Assembly: GCA_012270695.1 (NCBI GenBank)
Contig: JAAXHV010000236.1
Location: forward strand, 1 to 8,978
Reading direction: 5' to 3'
From: Gammaproteobacteria bacterium
Lineage (GTDB): Bacteria > Pseudomonadota > Gammaproteobacteria > Eutrophobiales > Eutrophobiaceae
DNA: 8,978 nucleotides
The notes below the pieces were generated by a model. It was not told where the DNA came from. It ran no database searches and saw only the letters and a program-made list of their open reading frames with translations. Position numbers and translations under genes: made by a program. Shown piece after piece: positions 1 through 5,960 of this stretch (position 1 is its first letter; every line of letters begins with the position of its first letter).

Positions 1-1374
1 TTGTTTCTGGTCGTCTTTTCCTTCGGAATAGAGAACAGTGAAGCCTTTTTCAACGGTGGTAGCGCCGTTGGCGCGCAACAGCGCGCCGCGGCCACAGGAC
101 AGATCAACCACCACCGTGTCGATAACTGCATGGGCCATCTGGCTGGCCAGCGCCCGCTTCCAGATCAGGTCGTACAACCTGAATTGATCCCAGGATAATT
201 TCTGTCTGATCCCCTGCGGTAAGCGGAATATGGAAGTCGGGCGGATTGCCTCATGCGCCTCCTGGGCATTTTTCGACTTGGTTGCAAACCGGCGCGGGCG
301 CTCCGGCAGGTACTCAGCGCCGTATTTTTTCCCTATGAAACGGCGCATTTCATTGACTGCTTCTGCAGCCAGGTTGACCGAGTCAGTCCTCATGTAGGTG
401 ATCAGGCCGACCGCGCCTTCGCCGATATCAATGCCTTCGTACAACTGTTGCGCGATGCGCATGGCCTGCTGCGCGGTGAAGCCGAGCTTTCTTACCGCCT
501 CCTGTTGTAAGGTCGAGGTGATAAACGGCGGGGCCGGGTGCCGCTTGCGTTGTTTACGGTCGACCTTGCTGACGATCAACGCCCCTTTGTACTGCATATG
601 ACCGCTATCCTCCAGCTCCACGTTCGCGGCCTGACGGAGTTGATCGGCGGCATGGTTTTCCAGGACACCGGCAACCTGTTTCGCCCGCGGTTCATCGGTG
701 ATACTGAATTGCTCGATTTTCTTGTCGTCAAAGCGGGTCAACCGCGCGGTAAAATCCAGCCCCGACCGCTTCAGGTCTGCCTCGATAGTCCAGTATTCCC
801 GGACTTTGAATTGTTCAATTTCTTCCTCGCGCTCGACGATCATCCTCAGGGCCGGGCTCTGTACCCGCCCGGCAGACAAGCCTGTGCGTATCTTCTTCCA
901 CAACAATGGAGACAGGTTGAAACCTACCAGGTAGTCCAGGGCGCGCCTTGCCTGTTGGGCGTTGATCAGGTCCCGTGACAGCTCACCGGGGCTGTTCATT
1001 GCCCGCAATACCGCGTCCTTGGTCACTTCGTGAAAAACGACGCGTCTTACCTCTTTCTTATTTAACAATCCCCTGTCTTTGAGAAGCTCAGACAAGTGCC
1101 ATGATATCGCCTCGCCCTCCCTGTCAGGGTCAGTGGCCAGGTATAAAACGTCTGATTTTTTCAGCGCTCGGGCTATGGCGTCAACGGACCGGGAATTTTT
1201 ATCAATGATTTCATATTGCATCGCAAAATCCTTTTCCGGGTTGACCGCACCCGATTTCGGCAACAGGTCGCGCACGTGGCCGTTGGAGGCCATTACGGTA
1301 TATCCGCTACCCAGGTAGCGCTTCAAGGTCCTGGCTTTTGCAGGGGATTCAACTACTACCAATGCCGCAGTCAT
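1..1374 (-). CDS. topA: DNA topoisomerase I, N-terminal 458 residues (3' end beyond window)
   Basis: Type IA topoisomerase that relaxes negatively supercoiled DNA by cutting and passing one strand through a covalent 5'-phosphotyrosine intermediate. The protein opens with ALVVVESPAKARTLKRYLG, the start of the TOPRIM domain, and carries the metal-binding DPDREGE motif at about residue 81, followed by AISWHL. The active-site motif is YMRTDS, and by comparison with E. coli TopA (ITYMRTDS) the catalytic tyrosine is residue 327. The frame is open from 1374 to the window edge. The rest of the catalytic core and any C-terminal zinc-ribbon domains lie outside. I chose the ATG at 1374 because it puts the conserved ALVVVESPAKA at the usual distance from the N terminus. 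An in-frame ATG at 1386 would add four residues (MIND). Neither has a good Shine-Dalgarno sequence, so translation may be coupled to dprA, whose stop lies 11-23 bp upstream. Confidence 0.97.
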   Translation of the reverse strand, partial: MTAALVVVESPAKARTLKRYLGSGYTVMASNGHVRDLLPKSGAVNPEKDFAMQYEIIDKNSRSVDAIARALKKSDVLYLATDPDREGEAISWHLSELLKDRGLLNKKEVRRVVFHEVTKDAVLRAMNSPGELSRDLINAQQARRALDYLVGFNLSPLLWKKIRTGLSAGRVQSPALRMIVEREEEIEQFKVREYWTIEADLKRSGLDFTARLTRFDDKKIEQFSITDEPRAKQVAGVLENHAADQLRQAANVELEDSGHMQYKGALIVSKVDRKQRKRHPAPPFITSTLQQEAVRKLGFTAQQAMRIAQQLYEGIDIGEGAVGLITYMRTDSVNLAAEAVNEMRRFIGKKYGAEYLPERPRRFATKSKNAQEAHEAIRPTSIFRLPQGIRQKLSWDQFRLYDLIWKRALASQMAHAVIDTVVVDLSCGRGALLRANGATTVEKGFTVLYSEGKDDQKQ

Positions 1375-1397
1375 ATCATTTATCATGCACGGCTGAT

Positions 1398-2528
1398 CTA
1401 TTCCGACAACGACAGTTTGCGTTTACCGCGTATATACGAGCCCGGCGCTACAGCCGTAATCAGTCCTTCCAGTTCCAGGTTTAACAGTTTACCCATTATG
1501 TCCTCTATCCCGAGTTTCGTCATATTAACGATTTCATCCAGGCTTGTCGGTTCATATCCTATATTATCAAGCAGCACTTTTTCCTGTTCGTCAAGTCCGT
1601 TGATCATTTCGGACTGCGGCGCAGCCGCCGACGGGGAGGTTCCGGTGAGTTTCTCGAACTGGCCGATCGCGGCAAAAATATCATCCACTCGCTCCACCAG
1701 TCCGGCCCCTTCGCGCAATAATCCATGACAGCCTTGCTTCATGGGGTTCCTGATAGAGCCGGGTACGGCAAAAACCTCCCGATTCTGATCCAGGGCATGT
1801 TTTGCCGTGATCAGCGAACCACTTTTGCGGGTCGCCTCAACCACCACGACAGCGGCACTGAGACCGCTGATGATCCGGTTACGCCGCGGAAAATTGCTGG
1901 AAAACGGCCGCCAGGAAAGCGGGAATTCAGAGACCAGTGCCCCGTCTTCACTGATTTTATCGGCAATCCTCGCATTGGCTTTCGGGTAAATACAACCCAA
2001 CCCGCTGCCTAACACCGCCACGCTGCTGCCCCGTTGCGCCAGGGCGCCTCTATGGGCTTCAGTATCTATCCCTTGAGCCAGTCCGCTGGTCACGGTAACC
2101 CCTTGTTTTGCCAGTTCCGCAGCAAGATACCAGGCGTCATTGCGGCCATCGACGGTCGGCCTTCGACTCCCGACCACGGCAACCTGGAGACTCGTTAAAA
2201 CCTGGGGGTCACCGCGCACGAACAAACCCACTGGCGGCGTCGAAATCTGTTTTAATAGAGCCGGATAACGCCGGCTGTTTAATGTGATCAAATGGTGATC
2301 TGTGCATTCCAGCCACCTGACATTGCGCTCAATCTCCTTCCAGTCGGGTTTTTGCAGGTATTCGAGGACTTTCAGCGGCAAGTGGGAGCGGTTGATCAAG
2401 CCGTTCCCGACGGCGCGAACAACAGCCTCGGCAGTCCCAAAATTTTCCAGCAGCAGGTGCAGGTTGTGCCCAGCCAACGCCCCTGCATGCAATAAGGTCA
2501 ACCAGAAATGCAGTTCCTTATCAGTCAT
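1398..2528 (-). CDS. dprA: DNA-processing protein DprA (Smf)
   Basis: A 376-residue protein of the usual DprA size. In the family, DprA binds incoming single-stranded DNA during natural transformation and loads RecA onto it; many non-competent bacteria also keep it. The central Rossmann-like domain is clear: VAVVGSRRPT (116-125), SGLAQGIDTEAHRGAL (148-163), VLGSGLGCIYP (172-182), FPRRNRIISGLS (213-224) and EATRKSGSLITA (231-242). An N-terminal SAM/HhH-like region occupies about residues 1-60. A C-terminal winged-helix domain (about 314-367, including TSLDEIVNMTKLG) follows a low-complexity linker. The ATG at 2528 is preceded by a strong ribosome binding site at 6-nt spacing. The frame stays open to 2711, but the extra 61 residues do not resemble DprA and cover the promoter region. 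topA follows directly, so the two are probably co-transcribed. Confidence 0.96.
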   Translation of the reverse strand: MTDKELHFWLTLLHAGALAGHNLHLLLENFGTAEAVVRAVGNGLINRSHLPLKVLEYLQKPDWKEIERNVRWLECTDHHLITLNSRRYPALLKQISTPPVGLFVRGDPQVLTSLQVAVVGSRRPTVDGRNDAWYLAAELAKQGVTVTSGLAQGIDTEAHRGALAQRGSSVAVLGSGLGCIYPKANARIADKISEDGALVSEFPLSWRPFSSNFPRRNRIISGLSAAVVVVEATRKSGSLITAKHALDQNREVFAVPGSIRNPMKQGCHGLLREGAGLVERVDDIFAAIGQFEKLTGTSPSAAAPQSEMINGLDEQEKVLLDNIGYEPTSLDEIVNMTKLGIEDIMGKLLNLELEGLITAVAPGSYIRGKRKLSLSE

Positions 2529-2534
2529 CGAAGA

Positions 2535-2542
2535 TCCTCCCT
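2535..2542 (-). promoter_or_regulatory. Strong ribosome binding site of dprA
   Basis: On the minus strand this reads AGGGAGGA, six bases before the ATG at 2528. It decides the dprA start against the longer open frame reaching 2711. Confidence 0.85.
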
Positions 2543-2573
2543 GATTTTGAGCTCTCAAGTCGCTTTCCCGGCA

Positions 2574-2603
2574 AGTATGAACCAGGAGCAGCTCCCAGGT
2601 CAA
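2574..2603 (-). promoter_or_regulatory. Candidate sigma-70 promoter for dprA-topA
   Basis: On the minus strand TTGACC (2603-2598) is followed after 18 bases by CATACT (2579-2574), matching the -35 and -10 consensus at 5/6 and 4/6. Transcription would start near 2567, leaving a leader of about 39 bases. The spacer holds a perfect short dyad, GGAGC-A-GCTCC (2585-2595), which could be an operator half-site pair or chance. Found by eye only. Confidence 0.45.
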
Positions 2604-2621
2604 CAGTCTATCGCTTATTGC

Positions 2622-2650
2622 CTGACAAGCTTGTAATATTTCAAAATATT
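2622..2650 (+). promoter_or_regulatory. Candidate promoter for the glycosyltransferase operon
   Basis: CTGACA (2622-2627, 5/6 to the -35 consensus) is followed after 17 bases by AATATT (2645-2650, 4/6 to the -10 consensus). The predicted start is near 2657, giving a leader of about 35 bases to the ATG at 2692. The hexamer AATATT occurs twice (2635-2640 and 2645-2650) around TCAA, an AT-rich dyad in otherwise GC-rich DNA that may ease melting or bind a regulator. This promoter and that of dprA are back to back. The rest of the 163-bp intergenic region shows nothing else recognisable. Confidence 0.4.
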
Positions 2651-2691
2651 TAAGTGTCGTATTGTTACTCCGTGTTGAGCAGCAAAACCCG

Positions 2692-3864
2692 ATGAACGAA
2701 ACAGGATCCAACTCCGGCCATAGCGCTCAGCCACGAATGACGCATCCGGTGTCTATCGTGGTGCCCACTTTTCATGAGGCAGCGAACATTCCAGCTGTGG
2801 CCGACCGGGTGCATGCTGCCTTGGCGGAGACGGGAGTCGAATGGGAATTGCTGTTCATCGACGATGCTTCGGATGATGGTAGTGAAACGGTCGTCGAAGA
2901 CCTGGCGCGGCGGCTTCCTGTGCGCATGAAGGTGCGTCGAAACATGCCGCGGGATTTGTCCCTTGCCGTACTTGAGGGCATCCGTCTCAGTCGCTTTGAT
3001 CGGATAGTGGTCATGGATGCTGACCTGTCGCACCCGCCGGAACGCATCCTCGACCTGCTTGTCGCTCTGGACACCGGCTGTGACATGGCGGTCGGCAGCC
3101 GCTACATGCCCGGTGGTTCCGTTGATCGCAACTGGGGCCTGTGGCGTTTGCTGAATTCACATATAGCCACGTTACTGGCGCGGCCGCTGGTGAGCTGCTC
3201 AGACCCCATGTCGGGGTTCTTTGCCATTGACCGGCGCTGGCTGCCGGACCGGAAAGCGCTTCGCCCTATCGGCTACAAAATAGCGCTCGAATTGATGGTG
3301 CGCGGCCAGCCACGGGTCACCGAGGTACCGATCGCGTTTCACGATCGGCACCTCGGTGACAGCAAGATGAACTGGAAGCAACAGTTTAACTACCTGCGTC
3401 ACCTGCGCCGCTTGTACCAGCACAAGTTCGGCAACCCGGTGCGTCTGCTGTTGTTCGGTTGCGTCGGCGCCAGCGGGTTCATCATCGATACCGCCGGTTA
3501 CCTTGGCCTGCAACAACTGGGGACCGAGCACCGCCTGGCGCGAGGACTGTCGTTCTGGCCTGCGGTGACCTGGAACTGGTGGCTGAACCGAAAGATGACG
3601 TTCAGCGACCGCAAACCGCTCCCCCAGGGGCGCCAGTGGGCCAAATTCGTCGTCGCCAGCTTGGTCGGATTTGCTGTAAACTGGGGCTGTTATACAGTCT
3701 TGACGACTTTCAGTGATGTATTCGCACAGCGGCGGATGCTGGCCTTCATCTGCGGCATCGGTCTCGGTAGTATTGTCAACTTCCTGATCGCAAACCGATA
3801 CGTCTATCACGCGGACCTGGCGCCGGTCGAAGACGTCAGCCCGTCGGCGATGGAAAGATCATGA
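2692..3864 (+). CDS. DPM1-like GT2 glycosyltransferase fused to a GtrA-type membrane domain
   Basis: A 390-residue probable polyprenyl-phosphate hexosyltransferase (mannose or glucose), using a nucleotide sugar at the cytoplasmic face. The N-terminal GT-A domain (about 20-245) shows VSIVVPTFHEAAN (20-32), the nucleotide-binding DDASDDGS (57-64), the metal-binding DADLSHPPE (109-117), VGSRYMPGG (134-142), DPMSGFFA (171-178) and the DPM-type EVPIAFHDRHLGDSKM (211-226). From about 249 a GtrA-like domain with four predicted helices follows, including the typical WNWWLNRKMTF and NFLIANRYVY ends. This is the architecture of archaeal DPM synthases such as that of Pyrococcus furiosus. No start has a convincing ribosome binding site. 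I prefer ATG 2692; TTG 2662 and ATG 2737 are alternatives. It heads an operon with two DUF2723 genes; the next start is 6 bp past its stop. A long inverted repeat lies inside it (3316-3360). The sugar is not settled by sequence. Confidence 0.9.
   Translation: MNETGSNSGHSAQPRMTHPVSIVVPTFHEAANIPAVADRVHAALAETGVEWELLFIDDASDDGSETVVEDLARRLPVRMKVRRNMPRDLSLAVLEGIRLSRFDRIVVMDADLSHPPERILDLLVALDTGCDMAVGSRYMPGGSVDRNWGLWRLLNSHIATLLARPLVSCSDPMSGFFAIDRRWLPDRKALRPIGYKIALELMVRGQPRVTEVPIAFHDRHLGDSKMNWKQQFNYLRHLRRLYQHKFGNPVRLLLFGCVGASGFIIDTAGYLGLQQLGTEHRLARGLSFWPAVTWNWWLNRKMTFSDRKPLPQGRQWAKFVVASLVGFAVNWGCYTVLTTFSDVFAQRRMLAFICGIGLGSIVNFLIANRYVYHADLAPVEDVSPSAMERS
3316..3360. repeat. 19-bp near-perfect inverted repeat within the glycosyltransferase gene
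   Basis: The left arm (3316-3334) and right arm (3342-3360) pair at 18 of 19 positions around a 7-base loop, cgtttca. The only mismatch is A at 3326 against C at 3350, which would be a G-U wobble in the complementary strand. It lies wholly in coding sequence, over the conserved VTEVPI...HLGD region of the GT-A domain. It is not followed by a T-run, so it does not look like an intrinsic terminator. Confidence 0.95.
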
Positions 3865-3870
3865 GGCTCA

Positions 3871-5901
3871 ATGCCGATTTCACTTCGCTTGCCCGGTAAG
3901 CTGAGCGGCGCCCTGGCTTTTGCCGCAGCAGTGGCCGGCCCGCTCGCGTTATACAGCATCACGCTGCCGCGCAGCGTCGTGCTGGAAGACGACGGCCTGT
4001 TCCTCATGGCCGGCGCCTCCCTGGGAGTCGCCCATCCGCCCGGCTACCCGCTCTATACCTTCCTCTGCCACCTGTTCATGCAACTGCCGTTTGCCTCGCC
4101 CGCAGTCCTCGGCCACCTGTCCAGCGCGGTCCTCGGCGCGCTCGCCTGCGGCGCCGTGTACCTCTGCGCACGCCTGCTGGGGGCAACGGTGGTGCTGGCG
4201 TTGGCGGCAGCCTGGCTGTTCGGCGCCTCGGAGCACGTCTGGTCGCAGGCGCTCATCGCCGAGGTCTATACCCTGAACGCACTGTTGTTTTTCACCCTCT
4301 ATGCACTGCTGCTCTACGGCGTCCGGCAGCCGCAACGGGATTGGGTCTGGCCCACGGCCGCGGTAGTCTACGGGCTGAGCCTGGCCAATCACTGGCCGCT
4401 GATGGCGCTGGCCACCCCGGGTTTAGTGGTGGCGGCCTCGCCGGCCTGGTGGGTGATAGGGCGCAGTTGGCCGCGGCTGCTTGCCGGCTTGCTGCCTGGC
4501 GTGGCGTTGCCCTACGCCTGGATGGTGTGGCGCTCTCACCAGGCCCCGTTCCTCAACTTCTACGGACCCATCGACAGCCTGCGGGAGTTATGGTTCTATC
4601 TCAGCCGCAGCGGCTATGCTCATATCGACGCAAGTCCCAGCGCCGGCTGGGGCGACCGGCTTGAGTTTCTGCAATGGCTGGGGCATGAGGTCCTCTGGCA
4701 GTTGACGCTGCCGGGGTTCATCCTGGCCGTGGTGGGTGTCGGGGTCTTGCTGCAACGCCGCCAGTGGCTGGTGGCCGGCGCCGGGCTGCTGGTGTTGCTG
4801 GGTAACAGCGTGGCGCTGGTGATGTTGCTCGGATTCGATTTCGACTTCTACACCATCGCTGTCTTCCGTCCCTACTCCCTGGTCTGCTATGGCATCATTG
4901 CTCTGTGGCTGGCCGTGGGGTTTCAGTTTGTGCTCGACCGGCTTTTGGTATGGTTCTCTGCTACGCGCGCCGGATGGCCGGGATGGTCATGGCTGCTCCC
5001 CGCCCTGGCGCTGCTTGTGGGAGCAGGGATGACTGCATTTTCCGTGCAAGCGCATTGGCAATTGAACAATCGCGCCGGCAGTAACTTTGCGCAGCGATAT
5101 GCAGAGATGATATTCGACCTGATACCGCAGGACGCCGTACTGATCACGTACGGCGACACCGACACTGGCCCGCTCGGCTACTATCACCTCGTGGAAAATC
5201 AGCGTCCGGACCTCACCCTTTTGAATGCACAGGCGCTTGTCTTCGGCCGTCGTCTGTACGACTGGCGTCTTCCCGAGGAGCGCAAACAGGAAGTTCTGCG
5301 GGAATTCGTGAATAAGACCGAACGTCCCGTGTTTTTCACCAGCGGCACCATCATGTCCGAACTCGGATTCGGTGTTCGCTACCACGGCTTTGTAAAGGAA
5401 ATCGTCCGCTCTGGGACCCTGGTGGAGCTGACGCTTATTCAATCCCGGGGAAAATGGTATTTTGCAGAACTACTGAGCCGGACCCCCAATGATCGCTGGG
5501 AGCAGTCCCAGAGCAACAAGCTGATTTACTCGTTGGGCAAGTATCTGGGATTAGCCGTGTTATCGGGCGACGCAAGGTTTCTGCAAGGGATACAGGATTC
5601 ACTGGCGCTTGCCGAGCAAAACTTCTACAGCCTCATGAGCATGGCGGAGATCTTGTTGGAGCACGGGGGTCCCTCGCACTACGCACAGGTCGAAACCTGG
5701 CTGGAAAAAGCAAAACCCCTGCAGGATGAGAACATGGGTAAGGAACGGCTTGCCCGGTTTCTGTATTTGCAGGGATTTCTGCAGCATTGCCGCGGTGAGG
5801 TGGAGGCCGCCAGAATCCTGTTCAATGAATCACGCGCCATCTATCCCCACCCGGAGAACGCATCCATCGATGCGCTCAGACAGTTAGCCGTGGCGCCATG
5901 A
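3871..5901 (+). CDS. DUF2723 / TMEM260-like GT-C membrane glycosyltransferase, copy 1
   Basis: A 676-residue integral membrane protein of the DUF2723 family (Pfam PF11028). Its best-known member, human TMEM260, is a protein O-mannosyltransferase; bacterial members are largely uncharacterised. The N-terminal half (about 1-392) has around ten hydrophobic helices. The first outer loop carries LEDDGLFLMAGASLGVAHPPGYPLY (38-62 region): acidic residues E39, D40 and D41, the likely catalytic or metal site by GT-C analogy, then the family signature HPPGYPLY from residue 55. AEVYTLNALLF and ANHWPLMAL follow. The C-terminal part is soluble, with LIPQDAVLITYGDTDTGPLGYY and RPDLTLLN, then TPR-like helices from about 550 to the end. 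The ATG follows GAGG at short spacing, 6 bp after the upstream stop, so expression is probably coupled. Expected donor: a polyprenyl-phosphate sugar. Acceptor unknown; a lipid or polysaccharide is possible instead of protein. Confidence 0.88.
   Translation: MPISLRLPGKLSGALAFAAAVAGPLALYSITLPRSVVLEDDGLFLMAGASLGVAHPPGYPLYTFLCHLFMQLPFASPAVLGHLSSAVLGALACGAVYLCARLLGATVVLALAAAWLFGASEHVWSQALIAEVYTLNALLFFTLYALLLYGVRQPQRDWVWPTAAVVYGLSLANHWPLMALATPGLVVAASPAWWVIGRSWPRLLAGLLPGVALPYAWMVWRSHQAPFLNFYGPIDSLRELWFYLSRSGYAHIDASPSAGWGDRLEFLQWLGHEVLWQLTLPGFILAVVGVGVLLQRRQWLVAGAGLLVLLGNSVALVMLLGFDFDFYTIAVFRPYSLVCYGIIALWLAVGFQFVLDRLLVWFSATRAGWPGWSWLLPALALLVGAGMTAFSVQAHWQLNNRAGSNFAQRYAEMIFDLIPQDAVLITYGDTDTGPLGYYHLVENQRPDLTLLNAQALVFGRRLYDWRLPEERKQEVLREFVNKTERPVFFTSGTIMSELGFGVRYHGFVKEIVRSGTLVELTLIQSRGKWYFAELLSRTPNDRWEQSQSNKLIYSLGKYLGLAVLSGDARFLQGIQDSLALAEQNFYSLMSMAEILLEHGGPSHYAQVETWLEKAKPLQDENMGKERLARFLYLQGFLQHCRGEVEAARILFNESRAIYPHPENASIDALRQLAVAP
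4028..4046 (+). repeat. Signature-motif direct repeat shared by the two DUF2723 genes (copy A)
   Basis: Nineteen bases, TCGCCCATCCGCCCGGCTA, are identical here and at 6147-6165. They encode the (V/I)AHPPGY signature. The identity includes synonymous positions, consistent with duplication or gene conversion between the neighbours, though codon bias on a conserved motif could add to it. Confidence 0.8.
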
Positions 5902-5960
5902 AACATCGGCAGGAAAACAGGAATACGGTATTTCACGGATACTGGCAGGCCCCAGGATGA
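5898..5960 (+). CDS. 20-codon mini-ORF bridging the two DUF2723 genes (possible coupling leader)
   Basis: ATG at 5898 overlaps the stop of the upstream gene (ATGA, 5898-5901). The mini-ORF ends with a TGA at 5958-5960 that overlaps the ATG of the downstream gene (ATGA, 5957-5960). The peptide, MKHRQENRNTVFHGYWQAPG, resembles nothing I know and is rich in charged and polar residues. It more likely carries ribosomes across the 55-bp gap by termination-reinitiation than makes a functional peptide. It has no strong ribosome binding site of its own. It may be chance. Confidence 0.35.
   Translation: MKHRQENRNTVFHGYWQAPG

Noticed and set aside
70..87. GC-only hairpin GGCGCGC-AACA-GCGCGCC within topA
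   Set aside because: A 7-bp stem of alternating G and C in coding DNA rich in Ala and Arg codons is readily explained by composition; there is no T-run.
2529..2711. 61-codon N-terminal extension of dprA
   Set aside because: The strong ribosome binding site sits just before 2528, the extension has no DprA similarity, and it would overlap the divergent promoter region and the GT2 start.
3199..3810. Minus-strand open frame of 203 codons opposite the GT2-GtrA gene
   Set aside because: An antisense shadow. Its one protein-like segment (VTEVPI..RDRYLGD) is explained by the inverted repeat at 3316-3360, not by a real gene.
3861..3899. 12-codon ORF starting with ATGA on the GT2 stop
   Set aside because: It overlaps the DUF2723 copy 1 start out of frame, and its stop does not coincide with a downstream start, so it offers no coupling role beyond what the 6-bp gap already gives.
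5902..5956. Possible internal promoter or terminator between the DUF2723 genes
   Set aside because: No hairpin with a T-run and no convincing -35/-10 pair was found; the gap is better described by the mini-ORF.
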